From: Pseudomonadales bacterium
GTDB taxonomy: Bacteria > Pseudomonadota > Gammaproteobacteria > Pseudomonadales > DT-91
Reading direction: 5' to 3'
Length of the DNA: 15,537 bases
Assembly (NCBI GenBank): GCA_013215025.1
Contig: JABSRR010000022.1
Location: 1 to 15,537 of the forward strand
Position 1 is the first letter of the stretch; each line of letters begins with the position of its first letter. A program made the position numbers and the translations under genes. This document shows, one piece after another, positions 1 through 7,447 of this stretch. A model generated the notes under the pieces. That model had not been told where the DNA came from, did no database searches, and saw only the letters and a list, made by a program, of their open reading frames with translations.

Positions 1-374
1 ATTTTAGTTTCCGGAATTTTCGTAATGTGGATAAGGGCGGCGACAACTTCGTCGATATACTCGACAATTAACTTTTTAGTGCCAAATTTACTGTGGTTAT
101 ACAGGCTAGATTTACCCATGCCGCCTAAATTGCCGTGAATACCTTCGTTGAGCGTGTAAAACAACTCAACGTCTTCTTCGTGCTTGCGCAGCTCTTTTAA
201 TTTGTTTAGGCGTGAGCGGATAAGATGATGATCATAAATTTCAGACGCCTGACGCTGTTTCCATTCCTCTAAACCTGATACTTGGTCAAATTCGAGTGCC
301 AATTCGCGCCAGTCTTCATAGCTATTAGCATGATCTAAATCACGCTGTAATTGTTTGAGCTTTCTCGCTGACAT
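1..374 (-). CDS. Patatin-like lipase/phospholipase, N-terminal DUF3336 part (partial)
   Basis: The reading frame starts at an ATG at 374 and runs open to the left window edge, giving 124 codons without a stop; the C-terminal part lies outside. The visible protein matches my memory of the DUF3336 domain found in front of patatin domains in bacterial and yeast triacylglycerol lipases: an early 'SYEDWRELALEFD' stretch, then 'YDHHLIRSRL', a 'GNLGGMG' loop and 'SLYNHSKFGTKKLIVEYIDE'. The family hydrolyses acyl esters of lipids with a Ser-Asp dyad in the patatin domain; that domain is not in the window, so catalysis cannot be checked. The gene is divergent from cysC with 135 bases between the starts. 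Function beyond lipid hydrolysis is not inferable. I am fairly sure of the domain and less sure that the missing part is intact. Confidence 0.75.
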   Translation of the reverse strand, partial: MSARKLKQLQRDLDHANSYEDWRELALEFDQVSGLEEWKQRQASEIYDHHLIRSRLNKLKELRKHEEDVELFYTLNEGIHGNLGGMGKSSLYNHSKFGTKKLIVEYIDEVVAALIHITKIPETK

Positions 375-405
375 AGTTTATCCAGTTAAATCTTATAATA
401 TTGCA

Positions 406-434
406 ATTATACCGTTTTTCGCTGCGGCATTGTA
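406..434 (-). promoter_or_regulatory. Candidate sigma70 promoter for the patatin-like gene
   Basis: On the minus strand a perfect TATAAT lies at 411-406 and a TACAAT hexamer at 434-429, exactly 17 bases apart. The -10 is consensus; the -35 is poor. The predicted start of transcription is about 25 bases before the ATG at 374. Confidence 0.4.
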
Positions 435-446
435 TCCTCTATCGCA

Positions 447-475
447 TTGTCTTAAACATTAATTAATGCGAAAAT
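447..475 (+). promoter_or_regulatory. Weak candidate promoter for cysC-sat
   Basis: TTGTCT at 447-452 and GAAAAT at 470-475 are separated by 17 bases. Both match consensus only partly. The stretch is overlapped by an inverted repeat, CGCATT at 443-448 with AATGCG at 465-470, containing the palindrome CATTAATTAATG at 457-468, which could be a regulator site. No regulator can be named from the sequence. Confidence 0.25.
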
Positions 476-509
476 ACGCGCCTTTTTTATCTTCAATGGG
501 ACCGAAAAT

Positions 510-1121
510 ATGGCAGAGCAAAAAGCCACGAATGTATTTTGGCACGACGGTGAGGTTACCCGCGATGATCGGGCAAGCTTGTTAAAGCAAAAAGGCGCGA
601 CACTTTGGTTTACTGGCCTCTCTGGTTCAGGTAAGTCAACCGTTGCGGTAGCACTGGAACAAGCATTATTTGCCAAAGGTAAGCTGGCGTATCGTTTAGA
701 TGGCGATAATGTTCGTTTAGGTATTAATAAAAATCTGGGCTTTAGCGCTGAAGATCGCACCGAAAATATTCGTCGCGTTGGCGAAGTATCGAAGTTGATG
801 GCTGATTCGGGGGTGATTGTACTTAACAGTTTTATCAGCCCCTATGTTGAAGATCGCGACAATGTTCGAAAGCTGCATGATGAGGGCGGTATTCCCTTTA
901 TCGAGGTGTTTGTTGATTGCTCTTTGGAAGCTGCTGAGGCGCGTGACCCTAAGGGTTTATATAAAAAAGCACGCGCGGGCGAAATTAAAAATTTCACTGG
1001 CATTGATGATCCTTACGAGGCTCCGCTAAAGCCAGAAATACACCTTCACTCTGACAAACAAAGCCTAGAGCAAGAAGTTGAAGTGATGTTAACCACTCTT
1101 GAGGAGCAAGGCATTATATGA
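510..1121 (+). CDS. cysC: Adenylyl-sulfate (APS) kinase
   Basis: Phosphorylates APS with ATP to give PAPS, the second step of sulfate activation, in the cytoplasm. The 203-residue length is typical. Visible motifs are the P-loop GLSGSGKST at residues 36-44, the LDGDN substrate-binding stretch at 63-67, the FISPY motif at 108-112 containing the serine that corresponds to the phosphorylatable one in E. coli CysC, and the lid region [20 protein letters not shown] starting at residue 148. The stop overlaps the sat start in ATGA, so the two are almost certainly co-translated. Upstream is a 135-base region shared with a divergent gene. Nothing is missing from the family signature, so this should be an active kinase rather than a degenerate domain. 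Confidence 0.97.
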   Translation: MAEQKATNVFWHDGEVTRDDRASLLKQKGATLWFTGLSGSGKSTVAVALEQALFAKGKLAYRLDGDNVRLGINKNLGFSAEDRTENIRRVGEVSKLMADSGVIVLNSFISPYVEDRDNVRKLHDEGGIPFIEVFVDCSLEAAEARDPKGLYKKARAGEIKNFTGIDDPYEAPLKPEIHLHSDKQSLEQEVEVMLTTLEEQGII

Positions 1122-2305
1122 TTAAGCCACTTGGTTCAGATACATTATTACCCCTATATATTGAAGATGCAGCAGAAAATGCCGCTGTAACTGAAAAAGC
1201 ACAAGGACTTAAGCAAGTTTTAGTTAGCTCAGCCGCGGCTGCAAATGCCGTGATGATGGGCGGTGGCTACTTTACTCCGCTTCAGGGTTTCATGACTTTG
1301 GCAGACGCTAAATCAGTTGCCAGCGATTTAAAAACTGCGGACGGGACGTTTTTCCCTGTGCCGGTTCTCAATATGCTGCCCAATGCTGATGATTTATCGA
1401 TTGGTCAAGAAATTGCTTTACTGGATCCTAATGTTGACGGTAATCCGGTGATTGCGGTGCAGCGCATTACTTCAATTGATGAGGCCTCAGAGCAAGAGCT
1501 AGCGTCTATCGCCGAGGAAATCTTTGGCACCTTGGATAAAGATCACCCTGGTGTGGCGACGTTTTTATCGCAAGGCAATTTCATCGTCGCAGGCCCGATC
1601 CAAGTACTGAACTTTTCCTATTTTGCAGGCGATTTCCCTGATACATTCCGCACTGCGGTGTCGATTCGTGCCGAGATAGAAAGCCGCGGTTGGGATAAAG
1701 TGGTGGCGTTTCAAACCCGCAACCCAATGCACCGCGCCCATGAAGAGTTATGCCGCATGGCCATGAATGACCTTGGCACCGATGGTATCTTAATTCACAT
1801 GCTGCTGGGGAAATTGAAAAAGGGCGATATTCCAGCTGATGTCCGTGATACTTGTATACGCACCATGGTGGATAACTACTTCCCAGAAAACACGGTGATG
1901 ATTACCGGTTACGGCTTTGATATGTTGTATGCTGGGCCACGTGAGGCGGTGCTGCATGCTTACTTCCGTCAAAACTGTGGCTGCACACACTTTATTGTTG
2001 GTCGTGACCACGCTGGTGTGGGTGATTACTACGGTGCTTTCGATGCGCAAACGATTTTTGATCAGCGTGTACCAGAGGGTAGCTTAGCCATTGAAATTTA
2101 CAAAGCTGATCACACCGCTTACTCTAAAAAGCTAGATCGTGTGGTCATGATGAAAGATGCACCTGATCACGCAAAAGAAGATTTCGTTTTATTGTCAGGT
2201 ACCAAAGTACGTGAAATGTTAGGTAACGGCATCGCGCCACCGCCAGAATTTTCTCGCCCCGAGGTAGCTCAGGTATTAATGGATTACTACAAGTTAGAAG
2301 CTTAA
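1118..2305 (+). CDS. sat: ATP sulfurylase (sulfate adenylyltransferase), homo-oligomeric Sat type
   Basis: Makes APS and pyrophosphate from sulfate and ATP; its product is the substrate of the overlapping cysC. The 395-residue protein shows the [11 protein letters not shown] active-site block at residues 199-209 (QxRN and HxxH), the GRDHAG motif at 295-300 followed by [11 protein letters not shown], and the GTKVREML block at 361-368. It belongs to the Sat/MET3 lineage, not the CysDN GTPase-coupled type usual in enteric bacteria. The region around residues 328-350 has no cysteine pair, so the zinc site known in some bacterial Sat proteins seems absent. The start overlaps the cysC stop (ATGA) and has GAGGAG at 1101-1106 and AAGG at 1108-1111 before it. 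Whether the pair serves assimilation or sulfation cannot be told here, as no reductase or sulfotransferase is nearby. Confidence 0.96.
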   Translation: MIKPLGSDTLLPLYIEDAAENAAVTEKAQGLKQVLVSSAAAANAVMMGGGYFTPLQGFMTLADAKSVASDLKTADGTFFPVPVLNMLPNADDLSIGQEIALLDPNVDGNPVIAVQRITSIDEASEQELASIAEEIFGTLDKDHPGVATFLSQGNFIVAGPIQVLNFSYFAGDFPDTFRTAVSIRAEIESRGWDKVVAFQTRNPMHRAHEELCRMAMNDLGTDGILIHMLLGKLKKGDIPADVRDTCIRTMVDNYFPENTVMITGYGFDMLYAGPREAVLHAYFRQNCGCTHFIVGRDHAGVGDYYGAFDAQTIFDQRVPEGSLAIEIYKADHTAYSKKLDRVVMMKDAPDHAKEDFVLLSGTKVREMLGNGIAPPPEFSRPEVAQVLMDYYKLEA

Positions 2306-2334
2306 CGGCTTGCAGCATGTGCACCTCATGACTG

Positions 2335-2364
2335 AAAAGGTATAGCAATTGCTATACCTTTTTT
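2335..2364 (+). terminator. Rho-independent terminator of cysC-sat
   Basis: A perfect 28-base inverted repeat (AAAAGGTATAGCAA at 2335-2348 with its exact complement at 2349-2362) runs straight into a T tract ending at 2364. It begins 29 bases after the sat stop. Because A and T tracts flank both sides, it could work in either direction. Confidence 0.9.
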
Positions 2365-2402
2365 GTAATTAGAGTCTGCTTGTCATTATGGTTTATTAGT
2401 TT

Positions 2403-3083
2403 ATGTCATCACTCGCTGCACTGCAGCGCTTAGAGTCTGCGCTTCGAGATATTATCGATGATGCAAGTTTGCAATTGGTGGAGTTGCCTAATACCGATGG
2501 GCTCAAACTGTACTTGATTGATGAGCATTACCCTCTGCAGGCTATAGATGCTGACTTGCAGCAAAAAGTGATGCAAAACCCGCTGTATTGGATGTTTTGC
2601 TGGGCTTCTGGCCATGCAATGGCCAGCTGGATTATTCATAATCCGCAGCTTGTTAAGGGTAAGACTGTATTGGACGTTGGTTCAGGCTCAGGCGTTGTTG
2701 CTATTGCCTGTGCTCTAGCTGGTGCAGCAAAAGTGTTTGCCAGCGATATCGATCCACTGTCACAGCTAGCGATTGCCTTGAATGCTTCAGTTAATGGCTG
2801 CGAGTCGACCATAGAGGTTGTTGGTGATGTAGCGTCAGTTATTGATTGTCATACAAATGCAGACCTTGACCTTTGCACAATAGCTGATGTGTTATACGAT
2901 GCAGACAATAAACCGCTGATTGATACATTAATACCTGCAGCACAATCAATATTATTGGCCGACTCACGGCTAAAAGATTTTCAGCATCCTGCATTGTTCG
3001 AGCTCATGCAGCAGCCGGGCCACACTTTTCCAGACCTTGGCGGCTTTGATGAATTTTCAACGGTGAGGTTTTTCGCCAAATAA
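2403..3083 (+). CDS. Class I SAM-dependent methyltransferase, EtfB lysine methyltransferase-like (COG3897 type)
   Basis: A 226-residue seven-beta-strand methyltransferase. The SAM-binding motif I is LDVGSGSG at residues 90-97, the acidic end of strand 2 is SDIDP at 114-118, and the post-II motif is DVLY at 162-165, fitting the (D/E)xx(Y/F) signature of the METTL20/21-type protein methyltransferases. The block YWMFCWASGHAMASWI at 62-77 is where bacterial EtfB lysine methyltransferases and so-called nicotinamide N-methylases (COG3897) have a similar W/G-rich stretch. This favours a protein-lysine substrate, perhaps the beta subunit of electron transfer flavoprotein, but that is inference. It is separated from sat by a terminator and has no clear Shine-Dalgarno before the ATG. 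PrmA or a small-molecule N-methyltransferase are alternatives. Confidence 0.75.
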   Translation: MSSLAALQRLESALRDIIDDASLQLVELPNTDGLKLYLIDEHYPLQAIDADLQQKVMQNPLYWMFCWASGHAMASWIIHNPQLVKGKTVLDVGSGSGVVAIACALAGAAKVFASDIDPLSQLAIALNASVNGCESTIEVVGDVASVIDCHTNADLDLCTIADVLYDADNKPLIDTLIPAAQSILLADSRLKDFQHPALFELMQQPGHTFPDLGGFDEFSTVRFFAK

Positions 3084-3098
3084 AAAATAACGATAAGC

Positions 3099-3131
3099 TG
3101 CAGTTCAAATAAGTACAAACGATTAACTGCA
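3099..3131. repeat. Inverted repeat in the gap before the alpha/beta hydrolase
   Basis: TGCAGTT at 3099-3105 and AACTGCA at 3125-3131 form 7-base arms with a 19-base spacer in a 78-base gap. There is no T tract, so it is a poor terminator; an operator or chance are possible. Confidence 0.25.
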
Positions 3132-3161
3132 CAACAAGAAAACTAATCTAGGATATAAGCC

Positions 3162-4070
3162 ATGATACAGCAAGCAACCGAATTTAATGTCAACGGCTCA
3201 ACGCTACGTGGATTTTTTCATAAACCCGATACCGCTGCAGCAGAAGATAAATTGCCCATTGTCGTTATGGGTAACGGCTTTGCCACTGAATGGCAGTTTG
3301 GCACCGGTGCCATTATTAAGGCGCTAACTAGCGCAGGCATTGCTACATTAAATTTTGATTATCGCGGCTTTGGTGGCAGTGATAATCTAAACAATCAGCC
3401 AAGGCAGGTATTAGACACTCAGGCACAGTTGGCAGATTGGCGTGCAGCTATTGCGCATGCGAAAGCGCAAGCCTGGCTAGCGCCCGGCAAATTAATTTTT
3501 TGGGGCAGTTCACTTGGTGGTGGTCACTGCTTGACCATGGCTGCTGAGTTTGCAAATGATTCGGCTTTAGCCTGTGCCGTGGCCCAGGTACCGCATTGCT
3601 GTTCACGCGAGGCGTTTAAAGTTGTTAGCAAAACCAGTGTCTTAAAAGGCATGGGCGCAGGTATAAAAGACAGTATTGGTTCGCTATTTGGCGCTAAACC
3701 GGTCTTATTACCTGTGGTTGAAGTGCCAGAGGAGTACGGGGTTATGAATTACCCTGGTTGGAAAGCGCATTATTTTAAAATCGCCAGTGGCTCATCTACC
3801 TGGGAGAATGCGATTCCAGCGCGTTCATTATTAAAGGCTGGTGACTATCGGCCTATTGCAACGGCAGATAAAATCACAGTACCCACCTTGTTGGTGGCTG
3901 GTAGGCAAGATGCAGGTGCACCCTTTACGGCCGTTGAGCAAACCGCTGAAAAAATTCCGCAAGTAGAACTGTATGCATATGATGGAGATCACTTTGAGGT
4001 CTATCATGGTAATTTATTGCCAGATATCGTGGCGCATGAGGTAAGTTTTATTCAGAGCGCCATCGATTAA
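3162..4070 (+). CDS. Alpha/beta hydrolase of unknown substrate
   Basis: A 302-residue cytoplasmic protein with no signal peptide. The fold is visible as an oxyanion-side strand 'PIVVMGNGFA' (32-41), 'LNFDYRGFGGSD' (63-74), the nucleophile elbow WGSSLGG (114-120, Ser117), a likely acid in 'VAGRQD' (Asp250) and a histidine in 'DGDHFE' (His277). The order and spacing fit the serine hydrolase triad. It resembles the COG1073/FrsA-YcjY group of uncharacterised hydrolases; a substrate cannot be inferred. AGGA at 3150-3153, 8 bases before the ATG, supports this start. The gene stands alone: 78 bases after the methyltransferase and 368 bases before leuA. It could be an esterase, thioesterase or peptidase. 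Confidence 0.8.
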   Translation: MIQQATEFNVNGSTLRGFFHKPDTAAAEDKLPIVVMGNGFATEWQFGTGAIIKALTSAGIATLNFDYRGFGGSDNLNNQPRQVLDTQAQLADWRAAIAHAKAQAWLAPGKLIFWGSSLGGGHCLTMAAEFANDSALACAVAQVPHCCSREAFKVVSKTSVLKGMGAGIKDSIGSLFGAKPVLLPVVEVPEEYGVMNYPGWKAHYFKIASGSSTWENAIPARSLLKAGDYRPIATADKITVPTLLVAGRQDAGAPFTAVEQTAEKIPQVELYAYDGDHFEVYHGNLLPDIVAHEVSFIQSAID

Positions 4071-4112
4071 AGGGTTTATGTGGCTGGAAGTTTAAACTTT
4101 CTCTGGTCTTGC

Positions 4113-4130
4113 TTGTCAAATGTCTGACAA
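4113..4130. repeat. Inverted repeat TTGTCA-N6-TGACAA, possible operator
   Basis: TTGTCA at 4113-4118 is the exact complement of TGACAA at 4125-4130, with 6 bases between. It lies early in the leuA upstream region. The size and symmetry fit a dimeric regulator site, but no regulator is identified, and TTGTCA could also be part of a promoter. Confidence 0.35.
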
Positions 4131-4147
4131 TAGGTTAAGTTTCAATT

Positions 4148-4237
4148 ATGAAAGATTTTATCTTACTTCCAGTCAATTCTTCTTCTGCACAAGCGATTCT
4201 CGTGGGCTCTGTGCTGCTGCCCGTTTGGGCTCATTAA
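4148..4237 (+). CDS. Possible leuA leader peptide ORF (29 aa)
   Basis: ATG at 4148 to TAA at 4235-4237 encodes a 29-residue peptide with five leucines (two LL pairs), four valines and two isoleucines, so 11 of 29 residues are branched-chain. Leader peptides rich in the regulated amino acid control leu operons by attenuation in enterics. Around its end, GCCC at 4219-4222 can pair with GGGC at 4204-4207 or with GGGC at 4227-4230, which would be mutually exclusive. Against: the leucines are not in one run, there is no good Shine-Dalgarno, the stems are only 4 bases, and no T-tract terminator follows. It may be chance. Confidence 0.22.
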   Translation: MKDFILLPVNSSSAQAILVGSVLLPVWAH

Positions 4238-4320
4238 TTTATACCTTTCTAAAGCTTTATCGATAACTTTTGTTATTACTTAACACTGTCGTTTTGTTCG
4301 TAAACCCTTGCGTTTCTGAT

Positions 4321-4358
4321 AAAATTGATAGAATTTTAAAAAACGATATGTTTTTAAA
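4321..4358 (+). repeat. Two AT-rich hairpins in the leuA upstream region
   Basis: AAAATT at 4321-4326 pairs with AATTTT at 4332-4337, and TTTAAAAAAC at 4335-4344 pairs with GTTTTTAAA at 4350-4358 with one bulged A. The two overlap and compete. Stability would be low because they are nearly all A-T. Confidence 0.3.
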
Positions 4359-4420
4359 CCTCTTGTATTAGCGCCTGCGATTACTGAAGCCGCGCTAATC
4401 AGAAAATACTGCGGTAAACC

Positions 4421-4439
4421 GAGGTTTAGCATGATCTGA
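4421..4439 (+). promoter_or_regulatory. Shine-Dalgarno and two-codon ORF coupled to leuA start
   Basis: GAGG at 4421-4424 sits 6 bases before an ATG at 4431, the best spacing of any start here. That ATG opens ATG-ATC-TGA (4431-4439), whose stop overlaps the leuA ATG by one base in TGATG. The same GAGG is 14 bases from the leuA ATG at 4439 and 29 from the in-frame ATG at 4454. Translation may thus begin at the mini-ORF and restart at leuA. This is read directly from spacing; the effect is inferred. Confidence 0.35.
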
Positions 4440-6010
4440 TGAGAATCAAACCGATGAAAAAAGACCAGTTAATTATTTTTGATACTACCTTGCGCGATGG
4501 TGAGCAGAGCCCTGGCGCATCCATGACGAAAGATGAAAAAATCCGAATTGCTACCATGCTAGAGAAAATGCGGGTTGATGTGATCGAAGCGGGCTTTGCT
4601 ATGGCTAGTCCCGGCGATTTTGATGCTGTGAATAGCGTCGCTAAAGTGATTAAAGATAGCCGTATTTGCTCACTTTCTCGTGCCAATAAAAAAGATATTG
4701 AGCGAGCGGGCGAAGCCTTGAAGCCGGCCAATGCCTCGCGTATTCATACTTTTATCGCAACTTCACCGATTCATATGAAGTACAAACTTAAAATGACGCC
4801 GGATCAGGTGGTAGAGCGTGCGGTTGAGGCGGTGCGTTACGCCAGACAGTTTACCGATGATGTAGAGTTTTCTTGCGAAGATGCGTCCCGTACCGAGTTT
4901 GACTTTATGTGTCGTGTGATTGAGCAGGCCATTGATGCCGGCGCCAGCACTATTAATATTCCTGATACTGTTGGTTATGGCGAACCGGGCGAGTATGGTC
5001 GAATTATGCGTGCCTTGATCGAAACCATTCCGAATGCCGATAAAGCGGTATTTTCTGTGCACTGCCATAATGACTTAGGTTTGGCGGTTGCTAATTCCTT
5101 ATCAGCAGTTATGAATGGTGCGCGACAAGTCGAATGCACAATCAATGGTTTAGGTGAGCGAGCAGGCAACTGCTCGTTAGAGGAAGTGGTCATGGCGGTG
5201 CGTACCCGACACGATTTATTCCCGGTTGAAACGGCCATTCAAACCGAGCATATTGTGCCTACTTCGCGCCTAGTCTCTAATATTACTGGTTTTCCAGTGC
5301 AGCCTAACAAAGCCATTGTCGGTGCTAACGCCTTTGCTCATGAAGCGGGTATTCACCAAGACGGCGTGCTTAAACATCGTGAAACCTACGAAATAATGCG
5401 TGCACAAGATGTGGGTTGGGGAGAAAACCGCTTAGTCTTGGGTAAGCACTCAGGACGAGCAGCGTTCAAAGCTCGCCTAGAAGCCTTAGGTCATCAGTTT
5501 GCTGATGATGAGCAAGTAGCTAGCGATGAACTTGCCACTTTGTTTGCACGTTTTAAAGATTTAGCGGATAAAAAGCATGAAGTATTTGACGAGGATTTAC
5601 AGGCCTTATTGACGGATGCTGGTAGCAGCGAATCTGAGCAATATCAGTTTGTGAGCTTAAGCTCGCAGTCAAAAACCGGTGAGCAACCTAATGCAAGCAT
5701 TACCTTAACCATCGACGGTGCTGAGCATACTGCGGTGGCTGAGGGTGCAGGCCCTGTAGATGCAGCGTTTCAGGCGATCGAATCAGTAGTAAAATCGGCT
5801 GCCGAGTTAAAACTTTACTCAGTCAACAATATTACCTCAGGCACCGATGCACAAGGCGAGGTAACCGTCAGGCTGCAAAAAGATGGCCATTTAGTGAATG
5901 GCTTGGGGGCAGATACCGATATTATTATTGCCTCGGCGAAAGCCTATATCAATGCCTTGAATATTCTGGCTACTGGCACCAAGGCGCACCCACAAAAAGA
6001 AGGGGTGTAG
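4439..6010 (+). CDS. leuA: 2-isopropylmalate synthase
   Basis: Condenses acetyl-CoA with 2-oxoisovalerate, the first committed step of leucine synthesis. The catalytic TIM barrel opens with [13 protein letters not shown] at residues 14-26; the metal-binding HCHND is at 208-212 and GLGERAGN at 237-244; the HEAGIHQDG block is at 301-309. Residues from about 395 form the C-terminal LeuA regulatory domain ([12 protein letters not shown] at 436-447, then the [20 protein letters not shown] stretch), so leucine feedback is expected. Full length of 523 fits the E. coli-type family. The start is uncertain: the ATG at 4454 (MKKDQ) would align better with usual N-termini, while 4439 is favoured only by the TGATG junction. 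No leuB, leuC or leuD follows; the next gene starts 12 bases on. Confidence 0.97.
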   Translation: MRIKPMKKDQLIIFDTTLRDGEQSPGASMTKDEKIRIATMLEKMRVDVIEAGFAMASPGDFDAVNSVAKVIKDSRICSLSRANKKDIERAGEALKPANASRIHTFIATSPIHMKYKLKMTPDQVVERAVEAVRYARQFTDDVEFSCEDASRTEFDFMCRVIEQAIDAGASTINIPDTVGYGEPGEYGRIMRALIETIPNADKAVFSVHCHNDLGLAVANSLSAVMNGARQVECTINGLGERAGNCSLEEVVMAVRTRHDLFPVETAIQTEHIVPTSRLVSNITGFPVQPNKAIVGANAFAHEAGIHQDGVLKHRETYEIMRAQDVGWGENRLVLGKHSGRAAFKARLEALGHQFADDEQVASDELATLFARFKDLADKKHEVFDEDLQALLTDAGSSESEQYQFVSLSSQSKTGEQPNASITLTIDGAEHTAVAEGAGPVDAAFQAIESVVKSAAELKLYSVNNITSGTDAQGEVTVRLQKDGHLVNGLGADTDIIIASAKAYINALNILATGTKAHPQKEGV

Positions 6011-6022
6011 CCCAGCGTCACT

Positions 6023-6994
6023 ATGCATGAGTCACTGAGACAGCAAGCACTGAAAGCGATGGGCGTATCACCATTACTGCCTCGCTTTAGACTTGCGGGT
6101 GCTAAACCCAGTCAGCGCTTAGCTGCGTCGCATTCAGAGTTAGAATGTGACGCAGCGGATATGGCTCAGCCATCTCATGCCGATGCTGCTACTGATCACC
6201 TAAACCACAGCCCCGTTGACAATAACGTTAGTATTGACGCGGCTGCAGAGCGCAGCGAATCAGAACGCAGCGCAACATTATCACAGCTGCTTGAGCAAAA
6301 CGCGGTAGCGCCGCCCAGCGTTTCAAGCTCAGAGAATGACGAGACAACGCTTGCGCACGCCGCGCCGAGCGAACAACTCGATTCCTCAACTCATCAACCA
6401 GCGCCGGCACCTGCGAATGATTCGCTCAGTGATTTAGCGCATGATCTAGCCCGTGATGCGTCAGGTGATCAAAAGCCTATTGGCAAACAGGCCGCGGTTG
6501 AGGCATTTCAGTATTGGTTCTGGCAGTTCGATAATCTATTGTTCGTGTTAGACTTAAGCGTTTTTGGTGCTGATCAAAACAGTAAGCGCATGCTTTACCG
6601 ATTCTTATCTGATGTATTTTATGCCTGCGATACATGGCGCGCAGCGATTGATGCTAATCATAAAGCGAAGGCGTTCAAACCGCGCTTTATTGAATCAAGC
6701 TTTAATTGGCCGCCAACCCCAAAAATGCCAGCTGCGGTTAATGCTAATGCCATGCTTGAGGCAACGTTAAGCAGCTTTTTGCAAACCTTAGCTGAACAAC
6801 AAGCCTTTGACTATGGTATTGTTTTTGCTGCTCAGGCTGTATGTAAGCCTGAGTCTGATTTGGCATCCCCTGATGCTTATCAAGCTTTTGAGCTATTAAA
6901 TAAGCCCATGCTGCTGGTCAATGATGTTGCCAGTTATTTCGACCAGCCAGAGCAAAAAGCACGGCTGTGGCAGGCAATTAGGCAGCAATTTTGA
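6023..6994 (+). CDS. Probable divergent DNA polymerase III psi subunit (HolD-like)
   Basis: A 323-residue protein in three parts. Residues 6-30 read 'RQQALKAMGVSPLLPRFRLA', similar in pattern to the N-terminal clamp-loader-binding peptide of E. coli HolD (a 'QLGITQWSLR' stretch). Residues about 35-155 are a low-complexity linker rich in Ala, Ser, Asp and Glu. Residues about 158-323 form a folded domain opening with FQYWFWQFDNLLFVLDL, which recalls the chi-binding region of pseudomonad psi proteins. The decisive context is the 4-base overlap with rimI: holD-rimI is the conserved order in E. coli, and the gene before rimI in Pseudomonas was identified as psi. In the family, psi bridges the DnaX clamp loader with chi and SSB. 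Sequence similarity is weak, so position carries much of this call. The start follows leuA by 12 bases without a clear Shine-Dalgarno. Confidence 0.65.
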   Translation: MHESLRQQALKAMGVSPLLPRFRLAGAKPSQRLAASHSELECDAADMAQPSHADAATDHLNHSPVDNNVSIDAAAERSESERSATLSQLLEQNAVAPPSVSSSENDETTLAHAAPSEQLDSSTHQPAPAPANDSLSDLAHDLARDASGDQKPIGKQAAVEAFQYWFWQFDNLLFVLDLSVFGADQNSKRMLYRFLSDVFYACDTWRAAIDANHKAKAFKPRFIESSFNWPPTPKMPAAVNANAMLEATLSSFLQTLAEQQAFDYGIVFAAQAVCKPESDLASPDAYQAFELLNKPMLLVNDVASYFDQPEQKARLWQAIRQQF

Positions 6995-7446
6995 TTCAGC
7001 TTGAACTTGCTGAAGCGTCAAATTTTACCCAGTTGATTAAGCTTCAACAGTTTGCCTACCGCGCTTGGTCAGAGCAGCAGCTAGCGCCGTATCTAAGCCG
7101 CCAACAAATTTGGCTGGCCAAAACAGCAGCTGATGTAGATGCTATCGGTTTTTATATTTGGCACAGCTTGTTTGATGAAAGTGAGCTACTGTCGATTGTT
7201 GTTGCACCGTCGATGCGACAGCGTGGCGTGGCGAAAATAATGTTGCAGCAGTTATATGCGCAAGCGAAAGCGTCAAACCAGCAGGCTATTTTATTGGAAG
7301 TCGCCGAAGATAATCACTCAGCGATAAAACTCTATTGCCAGCAGGGTTTTAAAGCTGAAGGGCGGCGCAAAAACTACTATCACAATGCCCAAGGCGGTGC
7401 CTGTGATGCTATATTAATGCGCAAACCGTTAACAGAAGACTATTAA
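6991..7446 (+). CDS. rimI: Ribosomal protein S18 alanine N-acetyltransferase (GNAT family)
   Basis: Transfers acetyl from acetyl-CoA to the N-terminal alanine of ribosomal protein S18. The 151-residue length matches RimI. The acetyl-CoA loop is RQRGVA at residues 76-81; Glu103 in LLEVAEDN and Tyr115 in AIKLYCQQGF stand at the same numbers as the catalytic Glu103 and Tyr115 of E. coli RimI, and the RKNYYHNAQGGACDAILM block (126-143) is typical of the family. The start is TTG at 6991, within TTGA shared with the preceding gene's stop; no ATG exists near the expected N-terminus (MIQLELAEAS aligns as a complete GNAT start). Translation is therefore likely coupled to the upstream gene. Confidence 0.92.
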   Translation: MIQLELAEASNFTQLIKLQQFAYRAWSEQQLAPYLSRQQIWLAKTAADVDAIGFYIWHSLFDESELLSIVVAPSMRQRGVAKIMLQQLYAQAKASNQQAILLEVAEDNHSAIKLYCQQGFKAEGRRKNYYHNAQGGACDAILMRKPLTEDY

Positions 7447-7447
7447 T

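Larger units (their letters stand above)
4071..4438 (+). other. Long untranslated region upstream of leuA
   Basis: These 368 bases hold no long ORF. They contain a 12-base palindrome AAGTTTAAACTT near 4088-4099, an inverted repeat at 4113-4130, a possible leader ORF at 4148-4237, AT-rich hairpins at 4321-4358 and a two-codon ORF at 4431-4439. No consensus promoter is obvious; the nearest is TTGTTC near 4295 with GATAAA 18 bases on. No terminator of the preceding hydrolase gene is convincing. Confidence 0.5.

Noticed and set aside
452..760. 102-residue minus-strand ORF over the start of cysC
   Set aside because: Antisense to the conserved P-loop region of cysC; a by-product of the codon pattern.
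2335..2364. The perfect palindrome after sat as a regulator binding site
   Set aside because: The immediate T tract and position after the stop make an intrinsic terminator the simpler reading.
4088..4099. AAGTTTAAACTT palindrome as terminator of the alpha/beta hydrolase gene
   Set aside because: No loop to speak of, no GC in the stem and no T tract; probably chance in AT-rich DNA.
6125..6490. Low-complexity Ala/Ser/Glu-rich stretch as a frameshift or pseudogene sign
   Set aside because: The frame stays open through it into a well-formed C-terminal domain, so it reads as a flexible linker.
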